Notes under the pieces: model-generated | What the model was told of the DNA's origin: nothing | Databases searched by the model: none | The model's input: only the letters and a program-made list of their open reading frames with translations | Shown here: positions 6,216 to 13,878 of the stretch, piece by piece | Layout: the number at the start of each line of letters is the position of its first letter | Position numbering within the stretch: the first letter of the stretch is position 1 | Assembly (NCBI GenBank): GCA_013215525.1 | Contig: JABSQY010000002.1 | Coordinates: forward strand, 1 to 16,121 | Reading direction: 5' to 3' | Origin: Nanoarchaeales archaeon | GTDB lineage: Archaea > Nanobdellota > Nanobdellia > Woesearchaeales > UBA583 | DNA length: 16,121 bases | Translations under genes and position numbers: made by a program

Positions 6216-7331
6216 ATGTTTACAGAAATTAAAGATATATTTAGTAATAAGGGAATGAATCATTTCTACATTAGTTATTCAATACGATCCTTCGCATTAT
6301 CATTAATTACATTATTTATACCCCTTTATTTGCTAAAACTTAACTACGCCATTAAAGAAATATTTTTATTTTTTGCAATTGGATATTTAGTACACATATT
6401 AATTTTAATCCCAGTAGTTTTTTTAGCTAAAAAAATTGGAATAATAAAAACAATGCTTACAAGCATCATTTTTATTATAAGTTTTTATTTTGCTCTTTAT
6501 AATATTCAAACATACGAGTTATCAATACCTTTTGTAGCAATACTATTTGGATTAAATAGTTCTCTTTTTTGGACTTCATATCATTTATACATTGCAAATA
6601 AAGGAAGTTCTAAAAATAATGGAAAAGAATTAGGAATGTTAAAAAACTTTAGTTCCATATGCTCTGCACTAGGCCCAGTTATAGGAGGAATGTTATTATT
6701 TTTAATTAATTTTAAATTTCTTTTCATTATATCTTCTTTTTTATTATTATTTTCAATTTATCCCCTATTTAAAGTTAATGAAATATATTTATATTATACA
6801 TTTAATTTTAAAAAAATATTTTTAACACAAAAAATAGGAGATTATTTCGCGCTAATTGGATTTGGAATTGAAAATCACGCAGATGAAGTTATGTGGCCAA
6901 TATTTATATTTATAAGTGTAATTAGTAGTTATCAATTATTTGGGTTTTTATTCTCATTTACGTTTATGATATCAATATTTTTCACATATTTTATTGGATA
7001 CTACACAGATAAAAATAAAAATAAATTATTAAAAATTGGAGCAATTTTAAATTCAATAAATTGGATTCTAAGAATTTTTTCAAAAACAACTTTAACTATT
7101 TTCTTAGTTAATATCTCTGCTAAAATTAGCGATTCAATAACAAATATTTCATTTGATGCTATATGTTATGAAAAAGCAAGAAATCAAGGAATAGTAAATT
7201 TTATCATATTTAGAGAATTTTTTATACTAATTGGAACTGTATTTGTATATTCATTAATGTACTTTTATCCTAATTTTATAATGTTATTTATAATCTCTGC
7301 AACTGTATCTCTATTTTATTTATTCTTTTAG
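6216..7331 (+). CDS. MFS-like polytopic membrane transporter
   Basis: The 371-aa protein is almost wholly hydrophobic, with roughly ten to twelve membrane spans, a short cytoplasmic N-terminus (MFTEIKDIFSNKGMNHFY), a central loop (about 185-205) dividing two halves, and a positively charged loop YTDKNKNKLLKIG (about 263-275) in the second half that resembles the MFS loop 2-3 motif position. SALGPVIGG (about 150-158) fits the glycine-rich motif of helix 5 seen in many MFS exporters. Substrate cannot be inferred. A TATA box (ATTTATAAACC, 6166-6176) lies about 45 bases before the ATG; an ATG at 6182 opens only a 10-codon reading frame and is an unlikely start. An earlier-ending, truncated MFS cannot be excluded because standard members are slightly longer. 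Confidence 0.7.
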   Translation: MFTEIKDIFSNKGMNHFYISYSIRSFALSLITLFIPLYLLKLNYAIKEIFLFFAIGYLVHILILIPVVFLAKKIGIIKTMLTSIIFIISFYFALYNIQTYELSIPFVAILFGLNSSLFWTSYHLYIANKGSSKNNGKELGMLKNFSSICSALGPVIGGMLLFLINFKFLFIISSFLLLFSIYPLFKVNEIYLYYTFNFKKIFLTQKIGDYFALIGFGIENHADEVMWPIFIFISVISSYQLFGFLFSFTFMISIFFTYFIGYYTDKNKNKLLKIGAILNSINWILRIFSKTTLTIFLVNISAKISDSITNISFDAICYEKARNQGIVNFIIFREFFILIGTVFVYSLMYFYPNFIMLFIISATVSLFYLFF

Positions 7332-7380
7332 AAACAAATAAAATAACAAAGCTTTATAACAAAAAAATCCTAAAATAAAT

Positions 7381-8085
7381 ATGAAAATAAAAATTCTTCA
7401 ATGGAATATATGGTATCAAGAAAAAGTTGAAAATATAATTAAACTAATTAAGCAAATAAATCCAGACATTATATGTCTTCAAGAATTGACTGATAAAAAT
7501 CCGTACAATGATAAGGAAGATGTATCAAAAATTATCGCAGAACAATTAAATTTAAACTATAATTTCGCAAAATCGCATACATTTGAAAATAATGAGATCC
7601 AAGGGAATGGAATTTTTTCAAAATTTAAAATAATTAAAAACTCTAATTTTTTCATAGTAGAACCTAAAGGAAATCAAGATTACTCAAATGAAGGACGTGT
7701 ATGTGCAGTAAGTACAATTAAATTAAATGATAATAAAACAATTGCAATCGCTACAACACACTCATCCTACAACAATAAATTTATAGAAAATAAATCAAAA
7801 TTAAATGAAATAAATAAATTAAATGATTTTTTTAAAACTCAAAAAGATAATTTTATATTTACAGGAGACTTAAACATCACCCCAAACTCCAAATCAATAA
7901 AACTAATAGAACAAACTCTAACTCATTGTGGGCCAGATTACAATCAAGCAACATGGACAACAAAACCATTCTCATATCAAGGATTTGAAGTAACACAATT
8001 AAAATATAGACTTGATTATATATTTTCAACACCAGACATAAAGATTATTAGTTCTAAGATCATTAAAACAAAAAATGTGAAATAA
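7381..8085 (+). CDS. Endonuclease/exonuclease/phosphatase (EEP) domain protein, C-terminal motif missing
   Basis: The 234-aa protein has the EEP fold's metal-binding and catalytic residues in order: LQWN with N9, CLQE with E35, a TTH with H127, TGDLN with D163 and N165, and YRLDYIF with D212. Family members cleave phosphodiester or phosphate-ester bonds in nucleic acids, lipids or inositol phosphates using Mg2+. The family's final motif, SDH followed by a hydrophobic strand, supplies the catalytic histidine; here the protein stops at residue 234 just where it should come, and no SDH appears in any frame of the next 50 bases. It may be inactive, or lately truncated. It has its own TATA box (GCTTTATAAC, about 7350-7359) about 27 bases upstream, so it is probably leaderless and not coupled to the transporter before it. 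Confidence 0.8.
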   Translation: MKIKILQWNIWYQEKVENIIKLIKQINPDIICLQELTDKNPYNDKEDVSKIIAEQLNLNYNFAKSHTFENNEIQGNGIFSKFKIIKNSNFFIVEPKGNQDYSNEGRVCAVSTIKLNDNKTIAIATTHSSYNNKFIENKSKLNEINKLNDFFKTQKDNFIFTGDLNITPNSKSIKLIEQTLTHCGPDYNQATWTTKPFSYQGFEVTQLKYRLDYIFSTPDIKIISSKIIKTKNVK

Positions 8086-8147
8086 TTAATTGAAAAAATA
8101 AATAAATAAAAACAATAAAATATTAAATATTTAACTAATGAAAATAA

Positions 8148-8531
8148 CTAGTCAAATCTAGACCTATAATCAACAACAAATTCATTTAATTTTTCAAGTG
8201 TAATTGGATTTAAAGTATGTTCAATCTTTAAAGTATCCTTCTCAGCAATATGTTTAGGAACACCTATAATTTCAAAAAATTGTGTAAACGTATCATGTTG
8301 TTTTTTCACAATTTTTGCAAGTAACTCACCAGTCTCAGTTAAAACAATTGGAGAATTTTTCTCATAAATAATTAATTCTTTTTGTGCTAAAACCTTAACC
8401 ATAGAATTCACTGAACTAGGTTTCACATCTAATTTTTTTGAAATATCAGACACTTTAGCAAATTTTTTTAATAAAATAAGTTCATAAATCTCATGTAAAT
8501 AATCTTCCTGAACTCTTGATAATCTAATCAT
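8148..8531 (-). CDS. MntR/DtxR-family metal-dependent transcription repressor
   Basis: The 127-aa protein resembles MntR in length and layout: N-terminal winged helix-turn-helix (about 1-72; RVQEDYLHEIYEL, VSDISKKLDVKPSSVNSMVKVL, LTETGELLAKI) and a helical dimerisation/metal domain (about 73-127). By comparison with Bacillus MntR, ligands D10, H79, E104 and H105 are present, but the positions of E11 and E99 are H13 and L101, so metal preference may differ. I start at ATG 8531 rather than 8555 because it matches the family N-terminus and lies about 25 bases from the TATA box (CTTTTATATTG, 8552-8562). Beside it is a perfect palindrome, probably its operator, shared with the divergent gene 8625-9143. 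It ends opposite the EEP gene. Confidence 0.85.
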   Translation of the reverse strand: MIRLSRVQEDYLHEIYELILLKKFAKVSDISKKLDVKPSSVNSMVKVLAQKELIIYEKNSPIVLTETGELLAKIVKKQHDTFTQFFEIIGVPKHIAEKDTLKIEHTLNPITLEKLNEFVVDYRSRFD

Positions 8532-8551
8532 AATATTAATAAAAACAAAAA

Positions 8552-8597
8552 ACAATATAAAAGTAAGTCTAAAAAAGTTAGAATAGTCTAACTTTTT
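8552..8597. promoter_or_regulatory. Divergent promoter with perfect 11-bp palindromic operator
   Basis: Arms AAAAAGTTAGA (8572-8582) and TCTAACTTTTT (8587-8597) are an exact inverted repeat separated by ATAG. The core TTAG-N6-CTAA resembles DtxR-type operators. The AT-rich box at 8552-8562 can serve as TATA in both directions: it is 25 bases before the repressor ATG, and the palindrome would fall near the start point of the plus-strand gene. Repression of both genes by the adjacent MntR-like protein is inferred. Confidence 0.65.
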
Positions 8598-8624
8598 CTA
8601 ACAAACTAATGAAAAAATGAAAAA

Positions 8625-9143
8625 ATGAAACAAACTTCAATAAAAAATTATAACTATCTAACTCTAATTCTTACTATGATTCAAACTATTGGAGCAAATA
8701 CAAATCCAAAAAATATAATAAAAAAAGAATTTAGAAATTTTTTTTATCAAATTGGACAAGACAGATATAATACAAGTGATATCAAAGAATTATCTATAAA
8801 CTATAGAAATTTAACAAAAGATTTAGATGAACTTGGAAGAACACAACAAGAAATCGAAAAACCACAAACTAGAAATATAGGTTTAGAAAGAGTTTTATCA
8901 AAAGCAAGTGAAAATTGGAAGTGTAAGTCTCAAATATACACAAATAAAAATGAAATGTTAGCAATATACATAAATAGAATTGAACAAATCACAAAACAAG
9001 AAATTCCAATTGACAAAGTTTTAATATTAGATCAATATAATTCAGAAACTAAATTTGAAAGAGAAGAAGCAATTAAATTAGCAGGAATTTTAACAGGAAC
9101 TACTAAATTTGAAATATTAGATGAAATTGAAAGTAGAATTTAA
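8625..9143 (+). CDS. Hypothetical protein of 172 aa, possible metalloregulator target
   Basis: I do not recognise this protein. It begins MKQTSIKNYNYLTLILTMIQ with a mildly hydrophobic first 25 residues, then is hydrophilic and mostly helical in character (KELSINYRNLTKDLDELGRTQQEIEK), with a Trp-Lys-Cys near residue 103 and an acidic end (EILDEIESRI). It lacks transmembrane spans, cysteine pairs or obvious metal motifs. The third of three closely spaced ATGs (8609, 8617, 8625) is used, since the first two reach a stop after three codons. The gene diverges from the MntR-like repressor over a palindrome, suggesting metal-dependent expression, but metal transport is not suggested by its sequence. 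Confidence 0.6.
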   Translation: MKQTSIKNYNYLTLILTMIQTIGANTNPKNIIKKEFRNFFYQIGQDRYNTSDIKELSINYRNLTKDLDELGRTQQEIEKPQTRNIGLERVLSKASENWKCKSQIYTNKNEMLAIYINRIEQITKQEIPIDKVLILDQYNSETKFEREEAIKLAGILTGTTKFEILDEIESRI

Positions 9144-9177
9144 AATAAAAAAAATAAAAAAATAAAATATAAAAAAA

Positions 9178-9693
9178 TTACAAATTTTCTTTCAAAAACT
9201 TTCTAATTTTACTTCGATTAGATTTATACGGTGAACTAGTATTAATTTCAATCATTCGACCAAATCCCCACTTTTCATAATTCCATGAGAAATATCCAAC
9301 CCTAAAAAGTTCTTCAGTAGATAAACTATTAACTAGTTTTAAAATTTTAGAAACAACTAATTTAAATTTTTTTAATAAATTTTCATAAGAAATATTATCA
9401 TAATCCAAATAAAATTTTTCAGCAAGTAATCCTAAATTATTCCATTTAAAATTTTCTTCAGGCATAATAACAGTTTCACCATCAGAACCTATTTTATACC
9501 ATTTTAAAACAAGTTCACCCCACCCAATTAAATAACATAACTCATCACGTACAGTAATTTTAGTACCAGCTAAATGCCCAACTAAATCTTTTTTTAAAAT
9601 TAAATCATCAGATACTTTTTCAAATTCTAAATAAATTTTCTCAAAATTTAAACTAATACAATCAATTAAGTCTTTTTTTGTTGTAGCAACCAT
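9178..9693 (-). CDS. ClbS/DfsB-family four-helix bundle protein
   Basis: The 171-aa protein shows the family pattern throughout: VATTKKDLIDCI at the N-terminus, VRDELCYLIGWGELVLKWY (48-66), the FKWNNLGLLAEKFY block (82-95), LSTEELF and WGFGRMIEINTSSPYKSNR (142-160) with RKF near the end. Family members include ClbS, which protects against the genotoxin colibactin by hydrolysing its cyclopropane; most others are uncharacterised and belong to the DinB-like four-helix fold. No toxin pathway is nearby, so general detoxification is only a guess. I choose ATG 9693 over 9705: the TATA box CTTTATATAG (9714-9723) is 25 bases from 9693 but only about 13 from 9705. The family is mainly bacterial, so transfer is plausible. 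Confidence 0.85.
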   Translation of the reverse strand: MVATTKKDLIDCISLNFEKIYLEFEKVSDDLILKKDLVGHLAGTKITVRDELCYLIGWGELVLKWYKIGSDGETVIMPEENFKWNNLGLLAEKFYLDYDNISYENLLKKFKLVVSKILKLVNSLSTEELFRVGYFSWNYEKWGFGRMIEINTSSPYKSNRSKIRKFLKENL

Positions 9694-9758
9694 AAAATTA
9701 AGCATAGAAAAATCTATATAAAGTTTATTAATTTGTTAATTAGAATTGAAATAATCAT

Positions 9759-9796
9759 AAGTCATCCGCAATCGCCATAAGCGACGCGGCATACTT
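9759..9796 (-). terminator. GC-rich hairpin in the 3' trailer of tRNA-Gly
   Basis: On the minus strand CCGCG-TCGC pairs with GCGA-TGCGG (one bulged T) around a short loop, with an outer AAGT / ACTT. It begins about five bases after the tRNA discriminator and is conspicuously GC-rich for this window. It may end the 5S-tRNA-Gly transcript, though no long T run follows directly, so another RNA role is possible. Confidence 0.45.
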
Positions 9797-9800
9797 TGAG

Positions 9801-9872
9801 TACAGGTACTGGGATTCGAACCCAGATAAACGGCTTGGAAGGCCGCCGTACTAGCCATTATACTATACCTGT
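9801..9872 (-). tRNA. tRNA-Gly(UCC)
   Basis: Acceptor ACAGGTA / TACCTGT (seven Watson-Crick pairs), anticodon arm GCGGC-CTTCCAA-GCCGT with anticodon UCC, T arm CTGGG-TTCGAAT-CCCAG, discriminator A, no encoded CCA and no intron. It reads GGA/GGG. The first pair is A1-U72, unusual for tRNA-Gly, which normally opens with G1-C72. It lies 11 bases after the 5S gene with no TATA box between, so it is probably co-transcribed with 5S. Confidence 0.92.
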
Positions 9873-9883
9873 GTGATTAAAAT

Positions 9884-9994
9884 GAAGGCCACCAGGAATT
9901 TTCCGTTCAAAGAACAGTACTCTAATTGGCTAACTAGGCTTAACTTCTGTGTTCGAGATGAGAACAGGTGTAACCCAAAGCTATATGAACCTTC
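9884..9994 (-). rRNA. rrf: 5S ribosomal RNA
   Basis: The minus strand carries the conserved 5S core, including GGGTTACACCTG, CATCTCGAACACAGAAG and TTAAGCC, then AGAGTACTG and GAACGG. Terminal helix I is GAAGGTT paired with GGCCTTC (two G-U pairs). The 111-base length is a little short of the usual 118-125. It is not next to 16S or 23S within the window, as expected for archaea with dispersed rRNA genes. The promoter is placed so that initiation would coincide with the mature 5' end. Confidence 0.95.
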
Positions 9995-9998
9995 TAGT

Positions 9999-10026
9999 AT
10001 AAATAAACTAGAAACCCTTTATAAGG
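9999..10026 (-). promoter_or_regulatory. 5S rRNA promoter
   Basis: On the minus strand the TATA box CTTATAAAGGG (about 10015-10025) is centred 27 bases from the 5S 5' end, followed by TTTCTAG and TTTATTTAT close to the start. It shares both elements with the tRNA-Glu and tRNA-Arg promoters. Confidence 0.7.
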
Positions 10027-10107
10027 TTTTCTAAATAAAGCAAATCAATTCACAACACAATATAAATAAAAGATAAGATTTATAAGAGGTCCAAGTAAAT
10101 TAAAGGT

Positions 10108-10995
10108 ATGGAAAACTTATTTTTTATCTTAATTTTATTCTCAGTATTAGCATACGGAATTGGATTACCATTATTAACAGTATATGCACGAAAACTAGAT
10201 GGATTAACAATTACAGTATATAGTAATTTATCTTTTATAATCACAATGTTCCCACTATTATTCTTTGCTGAAATGTCAGAAATTCTCGAAATATTAAACC
10301 ACCTACCAATGTTACTCCTAGCATCAATAAGTGGATTCATAGCAGTTGCATCATTATTTAGTGCAAACAAATACCTACCAGTTGGATTAAATGGTGGAAT
10401 TAAACAAGGTATATATATTATATTTGCATTCATACTAAGTTACTTATTCTTTAACGAAAAAACTACACCAATTGAATTTCTAATCATATTTGTAATCTTA
10501 ATCTCAACTATTCTATTATCATTTATGAAAATGGATTTAAAACATTTAGATATACAACACATGAATAAAGGTATAACTTATGTAATTGTATCTGGAGTAT
10601 TTCAAGCACTCTCATACTTTTCATTTGCAAGCTTATCTAGAAATTTAAGTCCATTTGTTGCAACATATTTTTGGGAAGCAGGAATTGGAGTTGCAGCTTT
10701 AATGTTTATATTAATCTTTGGTGGACATTTTGGAGTTCCAAAATTAAAACGAATTTCAAATAATCAAATATTAAAAATTAGTATAGTTTCAACTCTTGCA
10801 ATAATCGGAACATTATGTTATTCATTCGCAATCAAAATTGGAAACTTTGCAATAGCTACAAGTTTACTTACAACAACAATTGTAGTCTATACAATTGCAG
10901 GTTATATATTATTTAAAGAAAAACTAAACATTAAACAAATAACATTAATGAGTATAATTATAATATCAGTAATGGTTCTAAAATTAATTAGTTAA
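10108..10995 (+). CDS. EamA/DMT-superfamily transporter
   Basis: The 295-aa protein has ten predicted membrane spans in two halves, the layout of EamA-type drug/metabolite transporters. The first half contains FSANKYLPVGLNGGIKQG (about 88-105) and YLFFNEKTTPIEF (about 111-123); the second repeats the pattern with ATSLLTTTIVVYT and ILFKEKLNIKQI (about 269-280), the FNE and FKE segments being the paired signature that ends helices 4 and 9. Family members export or import amino acids, nucleotide sugars or other metabolites; substrate is undetermined. A TATA box (ATTTATAAGAG, about 10078-10088) is 25 bases before the ATG, giving a leaderless transcript. It is transcribed away from 5S and is not part of an operon. 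The reverse-strand frame at 10080-10433 is a shadow. Confidence 0.88.
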   Translation: MENLFFILILFSVLAYGIGLPLLTVYARKLDGLTITVYSNLSFIITMFPLLFFAEMSEILEILNHLPMLLLASISGFIAVASLFSANKYLPVGLNGGIKQGIYIIFAFILSYLFFNEKTTPIEFLIIFVILISTILLSFMKMDLKHLDIQHMNKGITYVIVSGVFQALSYFSFASLSRNLSPFVATYFWEAGIGVAALMFILIFGGHFGVPKLKRISNNQILKISIVSTLAIIGTLCYSFAIKIGNFAIATSLLTTTIVVYTIAGYILFKEKLNIKQITLMSIIIISVMVLKLIS

Positions 10996-11042
10996 AAGAA
11001 TAATTGAAATAAAAAAATTATTTAAAAAATTATAATATATAT

Positions 11043-11405
11043 TTATAAAAATTTTCCAACTTTAATACTACTATATTTAGACAATATTTTCCCCATCACA
11101 GAAGTATCAGATGGACTAATTATTTCACCAACATATTCTTTAAAACAACTTACATATAAATCTTTTTTTGATTCTAAATATTCAGGATTATTATTTTTAA
11201 AAAATAGTAATCTGAATTTTTTACTTCTTACTTTTTCCAAGTTAGATAATACTTTAATATAGTCATGTTTAAAATTAGTAATGTCAACAGTATATGATTC
11301 ACCATTAAAAATAATTTCATTAATTGTAAATTTTTCATTCTCTTTAAGTTCAGCACAAATCTTCTCAGCATACTCATTTATTCTTAACTCTAAATTTTCA
11401 TCCAT
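11043..11405 (-). CDS. Hypothetical protein of 120 aa
   Basis: I do not recognise this protein. It begins MDENLELRINEYAEKICAEL, is hydrophilic and Lys/Glu/Asn-rich, with an amphipathic N-terminal helix, a central basic stretch (KVRSKKFRLLFFKN, about 58-71), one cysteine near each end and no membrane span. A TATA-like box (CTATTTAAATA, about 11427-11440) lies about 27 bases before the ATG, supporting both the start and the gene itself. It stands alone between a convergent transporter gene and the MscS gene. No functional inference is justified. Confidence 0.6.
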   Translation of the reverse strand: MDENLELRINEYAEKICAELKENEKFTINEIIFNGESYTVDITNFKHDYIKVLSNLEKVRSKKFRLLFFKNNNPEYLESKKDLYVSCFKEYVGEIISPSDTSVMGKILSKYSSIKVGKFL

Positions 11406-11507
11406 ACATCAATATGAATTTTAATATTTAAATAGTTTACCACAAAATTAATTAGTTAAATAAGAAAAAGTAATAATTATAAAATAAAATAAAAATAATC
11501 TAATAGA

Positions 11508-12566
11508 TTATTTTTCAACATGAATCGTCTGTGTCGGAAACGCCATCTCAATTCCTGCCTTCTCAAACCCTTCAAGTATTCCAAGATTAATATCTTCTTT
11601 CATTTGAGTTCTTTGTGTCCAATCATCCATCGTTAACTTAAGAGCATAATAATAAACTTTTAAATCTAAACTATACGCTCCAAAACTATCAAAGTACACT
11701 GTTGTTCTTGGTTCATCAACATCAGGATGCGCAGTTAAAACATCAATGATAATCTTTTTAGCTTTCTTAATTTGTTTTGAATTCATATTATAAGTTAAAC
11801 CCAAAGTCATCTTAACTTTAATAACAGGAATCTGCGTCACATTCTCAACAATATTATCAGCAAGCATAGAATTTGGAATAGTTAATAAAGTTCCATCATA
11901 AGTACGAAGTTTAGTTGTACGTAGTTTAAGTTCCTCAATAACTCCAGAATTTCCCTCAAAATTTACTTTCTCTCCTTTCTTAAAAGTTTTATCAAAAATT
12001 AATGCAATCCCTGAAAAAAAATTCTTTAAAATATCTTGAGCGGCAAGCGCAAAAGCTAAACCTCCAACTCCAAGACCAGCAAGCAATGCAGTCATATCAT
12101 AACCAAAATTTTCTAAAACTAATAAAATACCAATCACAAATAAAGCAATTCTAACAATAGATACAAGTAAATCAATTGCTGATTCATTATTGTGACCATT
12201 TTTTGTACTCTTCATATAATGTGCTAAAACCTCAGTTGAAAATTTAATCATAAAATATACAACAGGAATAATAATTAAAAAATTTAAAATCTTATCAAAA
12301 ATTACACCAAACACAGTTTTATTAATAAATAGTCCACCAATATAGAACATAAAAGCCCACACAAATAAAGTAATGGACGGATTCAAACTAGAAATTAAAC
12401 AATCATCTAATTCAAACTTTGTTTTCTTTGCCCAACTCATCAAATAATTATCAATAATAAATCGACTAATCTTTGCAACAATAAATGAAGATAATAGAAT
12501 TAAAATAAAAACTCCATATCGCCATAACTCATTTCCTAAAAAACTCATATAAAATAAATCTAACAT
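11508..12566 (-). CDS. mscS: Small-conductance mechanosensitive channel, MscS family
   Basis: A membrane channel that opens under membrane tension and lets solutes leave during osmotic downshock. The 352-aa protein has four or five membrane spans: about 15-40, 65-82, 93-112, 132-152, and the pore helix at about 157-190 with the family's Gly/Ala-rich LLAGLGVGGLAFALAAQD (161-178). The cytoplasmic beta domain follows (FKKGEKVNFEGNSGVIEEL, TYDGTLLTIPNSML at 222-235) and then the alpha/beta C-terminal part. This resembles MscS with one or two extra N-terminal helices. A TATA-like sequence (TTTATATAT, about 12588-12596) is about 26 bases before the ATG. A second ATG seven codons in is possible. Confidence 0.93.
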   Translation of the reverse strand: MLDLFYMSFLGNELWRYGVFILILLSSFIVAKISRFIIDNYLMSWAKKTKFELDDCLISSLNPSITLFVWAFMFYIGGLFINKTVFGVIFDKILNFLIIIPVVYFMIKFSTEVLAHYMKSTKNGHNNESAIDLLVSIVRIALFVIGILLVLENFGYDMTALLAGLGVGGLAFALAAQDILKNFFSGIALIFDKTFKKGEKVNFEGNSGVIEELKLRTTKLRTYDGTLLTIPNSMLADNIVENVTQIPVIKVKMTLGLTYNMNSKQIKKAKKIIIDVLTAHPDVDEPRTTVYFDSFGAYSLDLKVYYYALKLTMDDWTQRTQMKEDINLGILEGFEKAGIEMAFPTQTIHVEK

Positions 12567-12603
12567 AATATAATTTAAACTTTATAATATATAAAATTAT
12601 GTA

Positions 12604-12646
12604 AGAATAAAAATAAAAAATCACTCATACTATTATACAAAATAGT
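12604..12646 (-). terminator. Hairpin plus T tract after aMBF1
   Basis: On the minus strand ACTATT pairs with AATAGT (12629-12646), followed within ten bases by TTTTTTATTTTTATT. It lies between the aMBF1 stop and the MscS promoter and would suit termination of the aMBF1 transcript. Confidence 0.4.
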
Positions 12647-12683
12647 AATTAAAATAAAAATATTTAATCTAATTATAAAAAAA

Positions 12684-13154
12684 TTACTTTTTTAAATTAG
12701 CAAACATATTCGCCAACTTATTTGAAGAATCATCAGATGAATCTTTTGATGATGCTTTATAATCTTCCACATCAATTGATTTTTTAGTAACTTCATATAC
12801 TAATTTAATCTCTAAAAAACTCTCAAAAGTTCTAGCCATTACAATATCAGGTTTAATCTGAGACTTTAAATAATGAGATAAAGTACTCTCTTTCAAATTA
12901 ACAGCTCTTGCCACTTGATGAGGAGTTAAATGTTTTTTATTAATTCCTTGTTGAATTATTTGAGCATAATTTTGAGGAATCTCTAAATCCACATCATCAT
13001 GAGTAAATTTTTTAAATCCTACAGATTTAACTTGTTCTCCTTGTTTCATAGAACCCATAATAGAACAATGAGTACACAAACTCATAGTAGAACCCGCAAC
13101 AACACTCGTCTTTAAAGACGTTGTATCCTTTCCGCACATTTCACAACTTGCCAT
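12684..13154 (-). CDS. Archaeal multiprotein bridging factor 1 (aMBF1)
   Basis: The 156-aa protein has the archaeal MBF1 plan: an N-terminal zinc ribbon with C4-x2-C7 and C27-x2-C30 (CEMCG, CTHC), a linker, and a Cro/C1-type helix-turn-helix (about 58-115: YAQIIQQGINKKHLTPHQVARAVNLKESTLSHYLKSQIKPD), then a Ser/Asp-rich tail ending NLKK. MBF1 links transcription and translation; archaeal versions have been found on ribosomes and the HTH is the conserved part. It is transcribed alone; a TATA-like sequence (CTATTTAAAG, about 13173-13184) precedes the ATG by about 25 bases. The family is specific to archaea and eukaryotes, supporting the domain assignment of the window. Confidence 0.9.
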   Translation of the reverse strand: MASCEMCGKDTTSLKTSVVAGSTMSLCTHCSIMGSMKQGEQVKSVGFKKFTHDDVDLEIPQNYAQIIQQGINKKHLTPHQVARAVNLKESTLSHYLKSQIKPDIVMARTFESFLEIKLVYEVTKKSIDVEDYKASSKDSSDDSSNKLANMFANLKK

Positions 13155-13266
13155 AATAAATAAAAAGACTATATCTTTAAATAGTTTAGTTATAACTAGT
13201 ACTATAATTATATAACATTAAAAACTAATTAAAAATGAAAATGAAATAGAATATTAAAAAAAATAA

Positions 13267-13788
13267 CTACTTTTTAGATTTACGTACAAGTTTTTTTGTT
13301 GTTTTAATTTTTAAATCTAAATCTTTTTTATCTAAAGCTTCTTTTCTAGCAACTGCTTTAATCTTTTTCTCATCTTTTTGAATAATCTCAGCTTGTTGTT
13401 TCAACTCTTTAGTATTCTTACGCAAAATTTTCTTAACACTTTCAATTTGAGAAGAAACCTCATCACCCTTATGTTTATTTTCACGATAATAACTTCTTCT
13501 AATTTTTAACTCTTCTCTTGACAAAAATTCTTTACCAACAAATCCTAAACTTGCAAGCACAATTCCAACACCAAATAAAATATATAATGCAGCAATTAAT
13601 TTCCCAAGTTGTGATGATGGAGTAATATCCCCATATCCAACTGTAGTTAAAGAAGATACTGAAAAATAAAAACTATCTATTAATGTCCAAGTAGATTCTA
13701 AACTCCAAAACATAATCGTTCCTAAAAAAATCCATAAAAAAACAACAACTACAGCATTTACAACTTTCCAATCTCTAGCAGATATCAT
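13267..13788 (-). CDS. Two-TM potassium channel with coiled-coil C-terminus
   Basis: The 173-aa protein has two membrane spans (about 10-30 and 65-84) flanking a pore loop with the potassium selectivity filter TTVGYGD (48-54), the KcsA/MthK arrangement (Ion_trans_2 family). Four copies would form a K+ pore. The C-terminal half (about 88-173) is highly charged, Lys/Glu-rich and probably coiled-coil; there is no RCK nucleotide- or calcium-binding domain, so gating is not by ligand through RCK. An AT-rich box (TTTTATATAT, about 13805-13815) is about 23 bases before the ATG, consistent with a leaderless transcript. It stands alone, but MscS nearby suggests a shared theme of ion and osmotic balance. 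Confidence 0.92.
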   Translation of the reverse strand: MISARDWKVVNAVVVVFLWIFLGTIMFWSLESTWTLIDSFYFSVSSLTTVGYGDITPSSQLGKLIAALYILFGVGIVLASLGFVGKEFLSREELKIRRSYYRENKHKGDEVSSQIESVKKILRKNTKELKQQAEIIQKDEKKIKAVARKEALDKKDLDLKIKTTKKLVRKSKK

Positions 13789-13878
13789 AATTAAAACAAA
13801 AAAATTAGATATATAAAATAGTGTGCTCCAAAAAAGTAATGAATATATAACTCAGATAAATTTACAAATAATTAAATA

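Noticed and set aside
9691..9705. Upstream ATG at 9705 as start of the ClbS-like gene
   Set aside because: It is only about 13 bases from the TATA centre, inside the region before the expected transcription start.
10080..10433. Minus-strand open frame opposite the EamA transporter
   Set aside because: The plus-strand transporter has clear family motifs and a TATA box; this frame has neither.
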